Below, in pieces: positions 24,247-33,341 of a stretch of DNA of 64,000 bases (position 1 is the stretch's first letter; each line of letters opens with the position of its first letter). The position numbers were made by a program, and so were the translations under genes. The DNA comes from Streptomyces sp. NBC_01591 (GTDB taxonomy: Bacteria > Actinomycetota > Actinomycetes > Streptomycetales > Streptomycetaceae), in the NCBI RefSeq assembly GCF_035918155.1, contig NZ_CP109327.1, forward strand, positions 930,001 to 994,000. The letters are read 5' to 3'. Under the pieces are notes generated by a model, which made no database searches, had not been told where the DNA came from, and saw nothing but the letters and a program-made list of their open reading frames with translations.

Positions 24247-25179
24247 TCAGGTCCGGGCGAGTGCCGCCTTCAGCTCCGTCTCGTCCGGCGGGTTGGCGCC
24301 GGCCCGGGCGACGGTCACCGCGGCGGAGGCCGCCGCGTGCCGCAGGACGTCGGTCACCCGGGCCCGGTCCAGCGAGCGCAGCCGCTCCCGGCCGTCCGCA
24401 CCGAGCAGCCCGTGCGCCGCGAGGGCGTGCAGGGTGCCCGACATGAAGGCGTCGCCCGCCCCCACCGTGTCGACGACGTCGGTGGGCAGCGCGTCGACCG
24501 TCACCTGTCCGTCGGGCAGTACGGCCAGCGCACCGTCGCCGCCCCGGGTGACGAGGACGACCGCCGGGCCGGAGGCCAGCCACCGCTCGGCGACCCGCTC
24601 CGGATCCTGGCCCGGATACAGCCACTCCAGGTCCTCGTCACTGGCCTTGACCACATCGCTGAGCGCGACGCACCGCTCGACCCTGCGGACGGCGGACTCG
24701 TGGTCCCCCATCAGCTCGGGCCGCACATTGGGGTCGTAGCTGACGGTCGCGGACGTCCGCAGCGACTCGACGGTGCCGAGGACGGTGGCCGCGCCGGGTT
24801 CCATCACCGCCGCGATGGATCCGGTGTGGACGTGTTGCGGTGGCCGGTCCAGGGAGACCGGGCCGAGCGTCCAGGTGATCTCGAAGGTGTACGCGGCCCG
24901 GCCCTCGTCGTCCAGGGCGACGGCGGCGGACGGGGTGGGGGCCGTGGCGTCGTCCGTGCGGACCTCGACCCCGGCACCGGCGAGATGGTCCCTGATCAGC
25001 CGGCCGTTGTCGTCGGGGCCGAGCTGGGTGAGCAGGGTGGTGCCGTGCCCGAGCCGGGCCAGGCCGTACGCGACGTTGGCCGGGCTCCCGCCCGGGTGGA
25101 CCTGATCGGCCGCACCCGGCAGCCGGACGATGTCGGCGACGCATTCGCCGATGACCAGCAGGTCGAGTCTGTCGAACAT
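24247..25179 (-). CDS. PfkB family carbohydrate kinase, probable fructokinase
   Basis: 310 residues from ATG 25179 (AGGAG ten bases upstream; the frame to 25254 is unsupported). Ribokinase fold: N-terminal GECVADIV and HPGGSPANVA sugar-binding block, and C-terminal DTVGAGDAFMSG (237-248) with the catalytic base Asp243 and the anion hole. It is the last gene of the fructan locus, 13 bp after the exported GH32 gene, so fructose released by the GH32 enzymes is the likely substrate. Closest in layout to bacterial fructokinases. Cytosolic, ATP-dependent. Confidence 0.88.
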   Translation of the reverse strand: MFDRLDLLVIGECVADIVRLPGAADQVHPGGSPANVAYGLARLGHGTTLLTQLGPDDNGRLIRDHLAGAGVEVRTDDATAPTPSAAVALDDEGRAAYTFEITWTLGPVSLDRPPQHVHTGSIAAVMEPGAATVLGTVESLRTSATVSYDPNVRPELMGDHESAVRRVERCVALSDVVKASDEDLEWLYPGQDPERVAERWLASGPAVVLVTRGGDGALAVLPDGQVTVDALPTDVVDTVGAGDAFMSGTLHALAAHGLLGADGRERLRSLDRARVTDVLRHAAASAAVTVARAGANPPDETELKAALART

Positions 25180-25192
25180 GGGGTGGGATCTC

Positions 25193-28100
25193 CTATAGCG
25201 CGGTGACGAAGGTGTCCTGGTAGGCGGCGCGGCCTCCGAACACATTGAGTCCAATTCTGCCGCGTGTGTGGTGGGTGTCGGTCACATCGATGACCGGCCG
25301 GCCGTCGATGAATGCCTCGATCCGCCCGCCCCGGGCCCTGATCCGCAGCGGAAGGCTGACTCCCGTACGGACGAGCAGGGGCGCCTCGGCAAGCACGGTC
25401 GTCCGCCCGCCGTCCTTGCGGAAGAGCCTGACGGTCCGCAGGTTCGGGTCGAGGTTGAGGGCGTATCCGTCGGCCGTGTCGGGGGTGGCGCGCAGCAGCA
25501 CCGATCCGGCGCCGCCGGTCCCGTCGGGGCCGCCGAAGCGGACGAGCGAGGTCAGCTCCAGATCGCCGTACTCGGTGCTGGAGACGGCGGTCGAGTCCCG
25601 GTCGAAGACTCCGGTACGGCCGGCGCCGGTGGTCGTCCAGTGCCCGGCCGGTACGACGGTGAGTTCGCCGAGCCCGCCGTTGCGGAAGGTGCCGCCCGGT
25701 GGGTTCACGGCCGGTTCGGGGTCGGCGTCCGTCACCCGGAAGACATCGCGGAGCCGGTGGACGGTCAGGGTGACGATGCGGGCCGCGCCTCCGGTGGCGT
25801 AGAAGGCCATGCCCCGGTCGTCCGGTTCGGGGAAGAGGAGGCTGCTGATCGTGACCAGGCCGTCGCCGCCGAACACCTCGACCGAGGAGGTGTCCATGAA
25901 CAGCCTGATCCGCAGCCGCCGTTCACCGTCGACGGTGGCGAGGGGCACGGCCGCGTCCGTCCGTCCGGCGAAGTGCTCGGTGAAGTCGTCGGCACCCGCG
26001 GCGCTGCGGTCCACGAAGAGTTTCCCGGTGCCGACGTCGTAGCCGACGAGGGTCCGCCGGTCTCCCCCGGTACGCAGCCGGAAGCCGAATTCCGTCGCGG
26101 CGCCCGTGTACGGCAGGGCGATCTCGGCCTGGATCTCGTAGGACCGGCCGCGCTGGGCCGAGAGCGGGTTGGCGGAGCCGGGACGCACGGTAATGTTCTC
26201 GATCGTGGTGCTGCTCGTGCGCAGGGTCTCGATCTCGGCGGCGGGCCGCTGGACAAGTCCCTTGCCGGTCAGGGTCAGTTCGCGCGCGATGCTGAGCTGG
26301 CCGTTCCATTCGCCGGTCGGGGCGCTGAACGCGTAGTCCCAGTTGCTGAGCCAGCCGAGCTGGACGCGTCGGCCGTCCGGCAGTCCGTAGAAGGTCATGG
26401 CGGCGTAGTAGTCCCGGCCGGCCTCGGCACGCAGTGGGGTGCCGGCCTGGTTCGTGGTGGTGAACGTGGTGCCGTCCCAGTCGCCGAGGAAGTACTCGGC
26501 CGCCGACCCGTCCGTGCTGCGGACCGCGCCGGTCGAGAGCGCGAGCACCCAACGCACCTGGTCCGGGTCGCCATCGACGGGCAGCGGGAACAGGTCGGGG
26601 CACTCCCAGACGCCGCCGGTCACCCAGTCGCCGTAGCCGAAGGAGGAGCGGTACGCCCAGTGCAGCAGGTCGGTGGAGGTGAAGAAGCGCACGTGGTCGC
26701 CGCCGGAGACCACCATCACCCACTGGTCGCGTCCGGCGTCGCGCACGACCTTCGGGTCGCGGAAGTCCCAACCGCCCTCCGGACCACCGGGGTTCTGCAC
26801 GACGGGGTCGGTGCCGTGCCACTGCCAGGAGCGGCCCCGGTCCTCGCTGTACGCGACGCGTACGCACTGGTTCCCGCCGGGCCTGTCCGGGTGGTAGCTG
26901 GTGTAGTAGGCGATGAGCCCCGCCCGGCCGCCGAAGAGCCCACTGGTGTCGTCGGAGTCCACCACGCACGATCCGGACCAGGTGTGGCCGAAGTCGGAGA
27001 CCGGAAGCGCGACGGGCAGCGCGCGCCAGTGCAGGAGATCGGTGGAGACGGCGTGCGCCCACTGTCCGGAGTCCTGGTGGAAGAGGTGGTATTCGCCCTC
27101 GTGGTGGACCAGTCCGTTGGGATCGCTGGTGTGCGAGGCGAGTTGGGTGTAGCGGTAGCCGGGGCGGTAGGTGTCCGTGTAGTACGTCCGCGGGGTGCGG
27201 GCCCTGACTTCCTGGAAGTGTGCCGTGCCACCGGTCGCGGCGAGCCCGACGGTCCTTCCGCCGGTACGGGGCACGGTGGCGGTGATGGCCTCGACTCCGT
27301 CCACGGTCACGGTGACGGTGGTACCGAGGGCATGGATTTCGGTCCGGTAGGTGCCGCCCGCCTCGAAGGGCCGGACGGGCGGTGCGGCGTGGCCGATCTC
27401 GGTGCCGTCGACGCGGTCCAGCAGGCGTACGCCCTTGGCGTCGAGCCGGACCTCGTAGCCGCCCGCTCCGGCCGCGTCAGCGCGGACCACGAGCCCCGCG
27501 CCGGTCGCACCGACGAGTCCGATGTCGGCGCTGATCAGCACGTCGCCGCCGGGGAACGGTGCGATGTGCAGCGCGCCGGTGCCCTCGGCCCGCAGCCCGC
27601 GCAGATCGGGGGTCCAGGCCCCGGACACCGTCGACCAGCCCTGAAGGTCCGTCACGAGGCCGCTGGCGGTGATCCCTTCGAAGCGGACGGACCCGTTGTA
27701 GGCCAGGACGCCGAGCAGTCCCGAACCGTGCTCGGCGTCCTGCGCGGTGATGACCGGGGCGTAGCCGTCGGGGGTGATGAAGTCGGTCTGCCAGCGCACC
27801 CTGAGGCGCGGGCCGTCCGCCTCGACCCGGATCCGGTACACCTTGTCCACGTCGATGGTGGTGCTGTGCGTCCCGAGGGTGATGTCACCGTCGATCCGGT
27901 AGAGCCGCAGCCGGTTCAGGTTCGGATCGATCTGGACCCCGTAACCGGATGATCCCTGCGCGTCGGTACGGAGCAGCAGGGCGGCGACCGCGCACGGATC
28001 GGTGATCCGGATGTCGGCCTGGTAGGCCGTGTCATGCACCCGGGTGGACGACACGGCACGGCAGTTGGTGTCGGCGGGGGCCTGCGCGTGCCAGCCGAGC

Positions 28101-28780
28101 GAAGTGGCGGTCCAGGTGCCGCCGTCGGTGGTCCATCCGGTCGCGTCGGTGGTGACGGAGCGCAGTCCGGGCGGTCCGAAGACGACGGTGCCGTTGTAGG
28201 CGTGCAGCCCGGCGGCGCCGTGCCCGTACGCGGTGTCCCGGGCGGCGAGCACCTGCTTGCCGTCCAGGATGACGGTCAACTCCGGTCCGTCCAGCGTCAC
28301 TTCGAGGACGTAGCTGGTTCCGGGTGCGAGGGTGGCGGTGGCCGGTGGCACGAGGTCGCGTCCGGTCGCCAGGTCGTGGAGGCGGATGCGGTGCAGGTTG
28401 GGGTCGACGCTCGCCGCGTATCCGGCCGAGCCGTCGTCGGTGGCGCGTACGACCAGCGAGCCGACCGCGTAGGGCGATCCGGGGTCGATGGTGATCCGGG
28501 CCGCGTATCCGGCGACGGCTTCGATGCGCTGCTCGGACAGGGCGACGGCATTGCGTTCGGCTCCGGTCACGACCCGCTGCCCGCCGTCGGTGGTACGGGA
28601 CCAGGTGCCGGTGAGGCCGAGCGGATCGGGTATCGCGGCGAGGTCACCGGAGAGCGAAGCCGTTCGGTGGCCGGCCGCGTCCGGGGCCGGGGGCGCGGCC
28701 GACGCCCGGCCGGCCCCCGCGAGGGGGGCCAGCAGCGTCAGACCGGCCGAGGACAGGAGTGCACGCCGGGAAATGGACAT
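25193..28780 (-). CDS. Exported multidomain GH32 fructan hydrolase (levanase/inulinase-like)
   Basis: 1195 residues from ATG 28780 (GAGGAG six bases upstream). A Tat signal, SISRRALLSSAGLTLL, is cleaved near ASA. Residues about 40-540 hold three beta-sandwich modules, each with a repeated DPNLxRIRL-like block (127-134, 286-293) and GLxAYNGxVxF. The GH32 domain spans about 540-1010: SDPNG at 552-556 (nucleophile Asp), RDP at 674-676, EC at 726-727 (acid/base Glu726). A fourth sandwich module follows, with DPNLRTVRLFRKDGG near residue 1120. The modules probably bind polymeric fructan. About twice the usual GH32 length. It lies 37 bp after the intracellular GH32 gene in the same operon. Confidence 0.9.
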   Translation of the reverse strand: MSISRRALLSSAGLTLLAPLAGAGRASAAPPAPDAAGHRTASLSGDLAAIPDPLGLTGTWSRTTDGGQRVVTGAERNAVALSEQRIEAVAGYAARITIDPGSPYAVGSLVVRATDDGSAGYAASVDPNLHRIRLHDLATGRDLVPPATATLAPGTSYVLEVTLDGPELTVILDGKQVLAARDTAYGHGAAGLHAYNGTVVFGPPGLRSVTTDATGWTTDGGTWTATSLGWHAQAPADTNCRAVSSTRVHDTAYQADIRITDPCAVAALLLRTDAQGSSGYGVQIDPNLNRLRLYRIDGDITLGTHSTTIDVDKVYRIRVEADGPRLRVRWQTDFITPDGYAPVITAQDAEHGSGLLGVLAYNGSVRFEGITASGLVTDLQGWSTVSGAWTPDLRGLRAEGTGALHIAPFPGGDVLISADIGLVGATGAGLVVRADAAGAGGYEVRLDAKGVRLLDRVDGTEIGHAAPPVRPFEAGGTYRTEIHALGTTVTVTVDGVEAITATVPRTGGRTVGLAATGGTAHFQEVRARTPRTYYTDTYRPGYRYTQLASHTSDPNGLVHHEGEYHLFHQDSGQWAHAVSTDLLHWRALPVALPVSDFGHTWSGSCVVDSDDTSGLFGGRAGLIAYYTSYHPDRPGGNQCVRVAYSEDRGRSWQWHGTDPVVQNPGGPEGGWDFRDPKVVRDAGRDQWVMVVSGGDHVRFFTSTDLLHWAYRSSFGYGDWVTGGVWECPDLFPLPVDGDPDQVRWVLALSTGAVRSTDGSAAEYFLGDWDGTTFTTTNQAGTPLRAEAGRDYYAAMTFYGLPDGRRVQLGWLSNWDYAFSAPTGEWNGQLSIARELTLTGKGLVQRPAAEIETLRTSSTTIENITVRPGSANPLSAQRGRSYEIQAEIALPYTGAATEFGFRLRTGGDRRTLVGYDVGTGKLFVDRSAAGADDFTEHFAGRTDAAVPLATVDGERRLRIRLFMDTSSVEVFGGDGLVTISSLLFPEPDDRGMAFYATGGAARIVTLTVHRLRDVFRVTDADPEPAVNPPGGTFRNGGLGELTVVPAGHWTTTGAGRTGVFDRDSTAVSSTEYGDLELTSLVRFGGPDGTGGAGSVLLRATPDTADGYALNLDPNLRTVRLFRKDGGRTTVLAEAPLLVRTGVSLPLRIRARGGRIEAFIDGRPVIDVTDTHHTRGRIGLNVFGGRAAYQDTFVTAL

Positions 28781-28817
28781 GGTCGTCTCCTCAGGGTGGG
28801 GGGGGAAGGCGGGCCGT

Positions 28818-30335
28818 TCAGGGCCAGAGCGGGCGGGGGCTGTCGAAGACCGCGGCCATCCGCCAGGCGTCGAGCCGCTCCACCGCGACCGTGCCTGCGG
28901 CCGCGATGCCGACGCCCAGTGCGTCGGTCCTGGTCGGGTAGATCCGGGCGGCCAGCGCACGCCCGTTGGCGAAGATCTCCAGCGCGGAATGGTCGACGAG
29001 GACCCGCAGGTCCACGATGCCCTCGCCGTTCAACGGCAGTTCCCCGTACCGGGGTTCGCTGTCGACGGCCGGGTCGAGGCTGCTCGCCTCGCGGTGCAGC
29101 CGCAGGGTGCCCGTCGCGCCGTCCGCGGCGCGCTCCACCTCGATCACGGTCCGCTCCGAACCGTCCGCGCTCTCGCGCACCACCAGGCGGGCCGCCGCTC
29201 CGGGGGCCAGCCGCAGGGTCGTCTCGATGTCGAGCTGGTCGCCGCGTACGTCGTCGAGCCGCAGGTACGTCCCGTCGGTCACGTCGAATGCACCGGTGCG
29301 CACCGCCTCGCGGCGCAGGCGGGCGAGTTCCGGAACGGGTGCCTGGGCGAGCCGGCCGTCGGCGCCCAGGGTGACGACGCGCGGCAGGGACATCACACCG
29401 CACCAGCCGGCCTCGGCCACGGCGTCCTCGTCCCGGCCCTCCTGGAGCCAGCCGAACACGATGCGCCGGCCGAGTGCGTCGCGGGTGGACTGCGGGGCGT
29501 AGAAGTAGCGCTGCCCGTAGTCGAGCCGGTGCAGTCCGGCGGGGGTGAAGGTGTCGCCCTCGTACCGTCCGGTCCAGTACAGCGGGTAGTGCGTGGCGCC
29601 TTCGTCCCAGGCGGAGAAGGCGAGGATGTCGGTGCCGTCGATCCGGAACAGGTCGACGCACTCCCACATGGTGCCGGTCCAGTCGAGGTCGGCGGCCGTG
29701 CCGGTGCTCGCGTCGCCGGTGAGCAGCGGGCCCACGTACCGCCAGTCGCGCAGGTCCTCGGACTCGTACAGGAACGCGGTGCCGCCGACGCCCCGGATGC
29801 CGGAGCCGACGAGCTGGCGCCACTTCCCGTTCTCGCGCCAGATGCAGTGGTCGCGGAAGGCGGTGATGTCGTCCTGCGGCGGGGCGGCGATCACCGGGTT
29901 GGCGGGGTCCTTGCGCCAGCTGCGCAGATCGGGCGATCCGGTTGCCACGCAGGGGAGTTCGCGCTCGCCGTGCCGGCCGGAGTAGACGAGGGTCGGGGTG
30001 CCGCCGTCGTCGACGAGGACGCCGGACCAGCAGCCGTCCCGGTCGGGGCCGTCGGTGCCGGGGACGAGTGCGACGGGTTCGTCGGTCCAGTGGACCAGGT
30101 CGCGGCTGGTGGCGTGGCCCCAGTGGATGCGGTGGTGGGCGGCGGCGAGCGGGTTGTACTGGTAGAAGAGGTGGTAGACGCCGTCCCAATGAGTGAGCCC
30201 GTTGGGGTCGTTGAGCCAGCCGCCGGGGGCGGTGAAGTGGAAGCGGGGACGGTGCGGGTCGAGGACGGCCCGTTCGGCCAGGCCCTTCGGCGCGTCCTCG
30301 TGACGGGCGCGGGGCAGGGTGAGGTCGTTCGTCAT
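28818..30335 (-). CDS. Cytoplasmic GH32 beta-fructosidase
   Basis: 505 residues from ATG 30335, two bases after the stop of the ABC gene, so coupled. Five-bladed propeller plus C-terminal sandwich. WLNDPNG (40-46) carries nucleophile Asp43. The RDP triad is present as RDH (161-163), and MWECVDLF (223-230) carries acid/base Glu225. The C-terminal sandwich has LRVLVDHSALEIFANGR, the family's typical tail. No signal peptide. It should cleave imported sucrose or fructo-oligosaccharides to fructose for the PfkB kinase. His in place of Pro in RDP does not remove the stabilising Asp162. Confidence 0.92.
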   Translation of the reverse strand: MTNDLTLPRARHEDAPKGLAERAVLDPHRPRFHFTAPGGWLNDPNGLTHWDGVYHLFYQYNPLAAAHHRIHWGHATSRDLVHWTDEPVALVPGTDGPDRDGCWSGVLVDDGGTPTLVYSGRHGERELPCVATGSPDLRSWRKDPANPVIAAPPQDDITAFRDHCIWRENGKWRQLVGSGIRGVGGTAFLYESEDLRDWRYVGPLLTGDASTGTAADLDWTGTMWECVDLFRIDGTDILAFSAWDEGATHYPLYWTGRYEGDTFTPAGLHRLDYGQRYFYAPQSTRDALGRRIVFGWLQEGRDEDAVAEAGWCGVMSLPRVVTLGADGRLAQAPVPELARLRREAVRTGAFDVTDGTYLRLDDVRGDQLDIETTLRLAPGAAARLVVRESADGSERTVIEVERAADGATGTLRLHREASSLDPAVDSEPRYGELPLNGEGIVDLRVLVDHSALEIFANGRALAARIYPTRTDALGVGIAAAGTVAVERLDAWRMAAVFDSPRPLWP

Positions 30336-30337
30336 GA

Positions 30338-31366
30338 TCAGACGTTCTCGGCTTCCGGGGTGGCCGCGGTCAGGACGCGGCGCGCGGTGGGGGTGGCGGG
30401 GGCGTAGAGGTGGCAGCGCACCCAGTGGGGCTGCCCTTCGTCCTCGCCGATGACATGGCGGACGGGCTCCGTGCGGCTGCACGCGCCCTCGTCCTCGTAC
30501 GGGCACGAGTCGGGCGTCAGCACGGCGGCGCGCAGCGCGGCCCGCTCGACGTGGTCGTAGCCGTGGTTGCGCTCCGGGTCGGGGACGGCGGAGAGCAGGA
30601 GCCTGGTGTAGGGGTGGGCGGGGCGGTCCATCAGGGCGAGCGAGTCGCCGCCCTCGACGAGTTCACCGGCGAAGAGCACCTGGGTGGTGTCGGCGACATA
30701 GCGGGCCGATGCCAGGTCGTGGGTGATGTACAGCATGGAGATGCCGTGGTCGTCCCGCAGCCGCCGCATCAGGTTGAGAATGCCGATGCGTACGGAGACG
30801 TCGAGCATCGAGGTCGGCTCGTCGGCGAGGACGAGACGGGGGTCGACGGCGAGCGCGCGGGCGATGGCGACGCGCTGGCGCTGTCCGCCGGAGAGTTCGT
30901 GCGGGTAGGACTGGAGCATGTCCTCGGTCAGCCCGACCGTGGTGATGAGTTCGCGCAGTTCGCTTTCGCCCGCGGGCCGTCCGTGCACCAGCAGGGCGCG
31001 GCGCAGGAAGTGCTCGACGCGGTGGACGGGGTTGAGGGAGCCGAAGGGGTCCTGGAACACCATCTGTACGGTGCCCCGGTAGGCGCGGGAGGCGCCGCGC
31101 CGCTGGGTCCTCAGCACGTCCCGGCCTTCCAGCAGGACCTGGCCGGAGGTGGGCTGTTCGAGGCGGGCGAGGCAGCGGGCGAGGGTGGATTTGCCGCTGC
31201 CGGACTCGCCGACGAGGGCGACGATCTTCCCGTGCGGGATGTCGAGGTCGACGGCGTTCAGGGCCCGGTGGTGGTCGCGGGAGAACAGTCCGCCCATCCG
31301 GAAGTCCTTGGTGAGTCCGCGCACGCTCATCAGCGGGGTGCGGGTGGTGGTGGCCGGGGCCGTCAT
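30338..31366 (-). CDS. ABC transporter ATP-binding protein, oligopeptide (DppF/OppF) type
   Basis: 342 residues. Walker A GESGSGKST (53-61), signature LSGGQRQR (158-165), Walker B LVLADEP (178-184). The C-terminal oligopeptide/dipeptide extension has the Cys-containing region DSCPYEDEGACSR, typical of transporters in this class (possible iron-sulphur ligands). Second ATPase of the importer; its ATG overlaps the stop of the first ATPase gene. By context it energises uptake of fructo-oligosaccharides rather than peptides. Confidence 0.93.
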   Translation of the reverse strand: MTAPATTTRTPLMSVRGLTKDFRMGGLFSRDHHRALNAVDLDIPHGKIVALVGESGSGKSTLARCLARLEQPTSGQVLLEGRDVLRTQRRGASRAYRGTVQMVFQDPFGSLNPVHRVEHFLRRALLVHGRPAGESELRELITTVGLTEDMLQSYPHELSGGQRQRVAIARALAVDPRLVLADEPTSMLDVSVRIGILNLMRRLRDDHGISMLYITHDLASARYVADTTQVLFAGELVEGGDSLALMDRPAHPYTRLLLSAVPDPERNHGYDHVERAALRAAVLTPDSCPYEDEGACSRTEPVRHVIGEDEGQPHWVRCHLYAPATPTARRVLTAATPEAENV

Positions 31367-32367
31367 CGCGCGCCTCCACTGGTACGGGCGACGAAGCGGC
31401 CGGCGGCCACCTCGCGCAGATCGGGGATGTTCACGGAGCAGTCCGACCGGTCGTCGGGGCAGTGTGCGTGGAATCCGCAGCTCGTCCCCGTGCGCGGGAG
31501 GTCGGCGAGGCCGGTCAGGTGGACGCGGGGTCCGGTGAGCGGCGGGAAGGCGTTCATGAGCGCCTGGGTGTAGGGGTGGAGCGGGTCGGCGAAGAGCTCT
31601 TTGGCCGGGGCGAGTTCGACGAGCCGTCCGCCGTACATCACGCCCATCCGGTGGGAGAGTTCGACCATCAGGGACATGTCGTGGGTGATGAAGAGGACGG
31701 AGAAGCCCAGTTCGCGCTGGAGGTCGCCGATCTGCGCCATGATCTCCTGCTGGACCACAACGTCGAGTGCGGTGGTCGGCTCGTCCATGATGAGCAGCGC
31801 CGGTTTCAGGGCCACGGCCATGGCGATGACGACGCGCTGGCGCATGCCGCCGGAGAGTTGGTGAGGGTACGACTTCAGCCTGGCGGGGTCGATGCCGACG
31901 AGTTCGAGGAGTTCGCCGGAACGCTCCCTGGCCTGCCGCTTCCTCATCCGCTCATGGGTGGTGAAGATGTCGCCGATCTGCTCGCCGATGGTGAGGACCG
32001 GGTTGAGCGAGTTCATCGCGGACTGGAACACCATGGCGATCTCGCGCCAGCGGAAGGCGCGCAGTTCGCGCGGGTCCATGGCGAGTACATCGCGCCCCTT
32101 GAACGTGACCGATCCCGCGGTGATCCGCGCGGGCGGCTTGAGGAGGCGCATCAGGGCGTTGGCGACGGTCGATTTGCCGCAGCCGGACTCCCCGGCGAGG
32201 CCGAAGACCTCACCGGCTCCGATGGTGAAGGAGACATTGTCGGCGCCGATGACGCCGCGGCCGTCGCCGCCGTACTCGACGCGCAGGTTCCGTACGTCGA
32301 GGACGGGTTCCCGGGCGGGTACGAGGTCCGGAGAGGGCACGGGGTTCTTCTGAGAGGGCGTGTTCAT
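31363..32367 (-). CDS. ABC transporter ATP-binding protein, oligopeptide (DppD/OppD) type
   Basis: 334 residues. Walker A GESGCGKST (59-67), signature LSGGMRQRV, Walker B LLIMDEPTTALD, and the switch His in FITHDMSLM. The C-terminal oligopeptide extension includes GTSCGFHAHCPDD, with the usual Cys pattern. It follows the DppC-type permease by three bases and overlaps the next ATPase gene, so the importer genes form one tight unit. Confidence 0.93.
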   Translation of the reverse strand: MNTPSQKNPVPSPDLVPAREPVLDVRNLRVEYGGDGRGVIGADNVSFTIGAGEVFGLAGESGCGKSTVANALMRLLKPPARITAGSVTFKGRDVLAMDPRELRAFRWREIAMVFQSAMNSLNPVLTIGEQIGDIFTTHERMRKRQARERSGELLELVGIDPARLKSYPHQLSGGMRQRVVIAMAVALKPALLIMDEPTTALDVVVQQEIMAQIGDLQRELGFSVLFITHDMSLMVELSHRMGVMYGGRLVELAPAKELFADPLHPYTQALMNAFPPLTGPRVHLTGLADLPRTGTSCGFHAHCPDDRSDCSVNIPDLREVAAGRFVARTSGGAR

Positions 32368-32370
32368 CGT

Positions 32371-33318
32371 TCAGCCCTTCCGGTTGCGGTTCTTGGTGCG
32401 GCGTGCGCGCAGTCGTGGGTTGGTGATCTCGTCGACGGCGTAGTTGACCATCGCGAGGGCGAAGGCGACGAGGGCGATGCAGAGGCCGGAGGGCACGAAC
32501 ACCCACCAGGCGCCGGTCATCAGCGCACCGTCGTTGCCGGCCCAGTAGAGGTTGGTGCCCCAGCTGACGACGGAGGCGTCGCCGAGGCCGAGGAATTCGA
32601 GGCCCGCCTGGGCGCCGATGCCGAAGATGACGCAGCCCAGCAGGGTCGTCATGACGACCGACGCCATGTTGGGGAGGATCTCCCGGAACATGATCCGGAG
32701 CGCGCGTTCACCGGTGACGACGGACGCGGCGACGAAGTCCTTGCCGCGGATCGACTTGGCCTGGGCGCGCAGCACCCGGGCGGAGCCGGCCCAGCCGGTG
32801 ACGACGAGGACCAGGACGACGGTCGCAGTGCCCGGCGGCATGAATGCGGCGAGGATGACGAGCAGCGGCACTCCGGGCACCAACAGGAAGATGTTGGTGA
32901 CGAGGGAGAGCACGTCGTCGACGATCCGGCCGAAGTAGGCGCAGGCCATGCCGACGAGCACGGCGAGGGCTGTCGCGGCGATCCCGACGGAGAATCCGAC
33001 GAGCAGCGAGCTGCGCGCGCCCCACAGGGTCAGTGCGAGGACGTCCTGCCCCTTGGCCGTGGTGCCGAGCAGGTGGGAGCCGGATGGGGCGGAGGCGCCC
33101 AGGCCGTTGATCTTCGAGGGATCGCCGGGGGCGATCAGCGGTGCCAGCAGGGCGAGCAGCGCGAAGAGCACCAGGACGACGGCTCCGAACAGCGCCTTGC
33201 GGTTGGCGAGCAGGGACCGCAGCAGTCCGGCGCGGGCGCGACGGGGCTTCGGGGTTCCGGCGGCCGGCGGCGAGGTGGGTGGTGCGACGGGCTCCGTGCG
33301 GGAGTCGAGGGCACTCAT
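32371..33318 (-). CDS. ABC transporter permease, DppC type
   Basis: 315 residues from ATG 33318 (GGAGAAGACCC upstream). A Pro-rich cytosolic N-terminus of 30 residues is followed by six membrane helices (first ALFGAVVLVLFALLALLAPL). The coupling loop has GKDFVAASVVTGERALRIMF, matching the EAA motif of permeases. HLLGTTAKGQDVLALTLWGA is the conserved DppC block after helix 1. It pairs with the DppB-type permease 23 bp upstream. The antisense and merged frames in this interval are shadows. Confidence 0.92.
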   Translation of the reverse strand: MSALDSRTEPVAPPTSPPAAGTPKPRRARAGLLRSLLANRKALFGAVVLVLFALLALLAPLIAPGDPSKINGLGASAPSGSHLLGTTAKGQDVLALTLWGARSSLLVGFSVGIAATALAVLVGMACAYFGRIVDDVLSLVTNIFLLVPGVPLLVILAAFMPPGTATVVLVLVVTGWAGSARVLRAQAKSIRGKDFVAASVVTGERALRIMFREILPNMASVVMTTLLGCVIFGIGAQAGLEFLGLGDASVVSWGTNLYWAGNDGALMTGAWWVFVPSGLCIALVAFALAMVNYAVDEITNPRLRARRTKNRNRKG

Positions 33319-33341
33319 GGGTCTTCTCCTTGTCCGGCCGC

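Noticed and set aside
25268..27952. 894-codon open frame on the plus strand
   Set aside because: It is antisense to the exported GH32 gene, whose domains and active site are complete. Long antisense frames are expected at this GC content.
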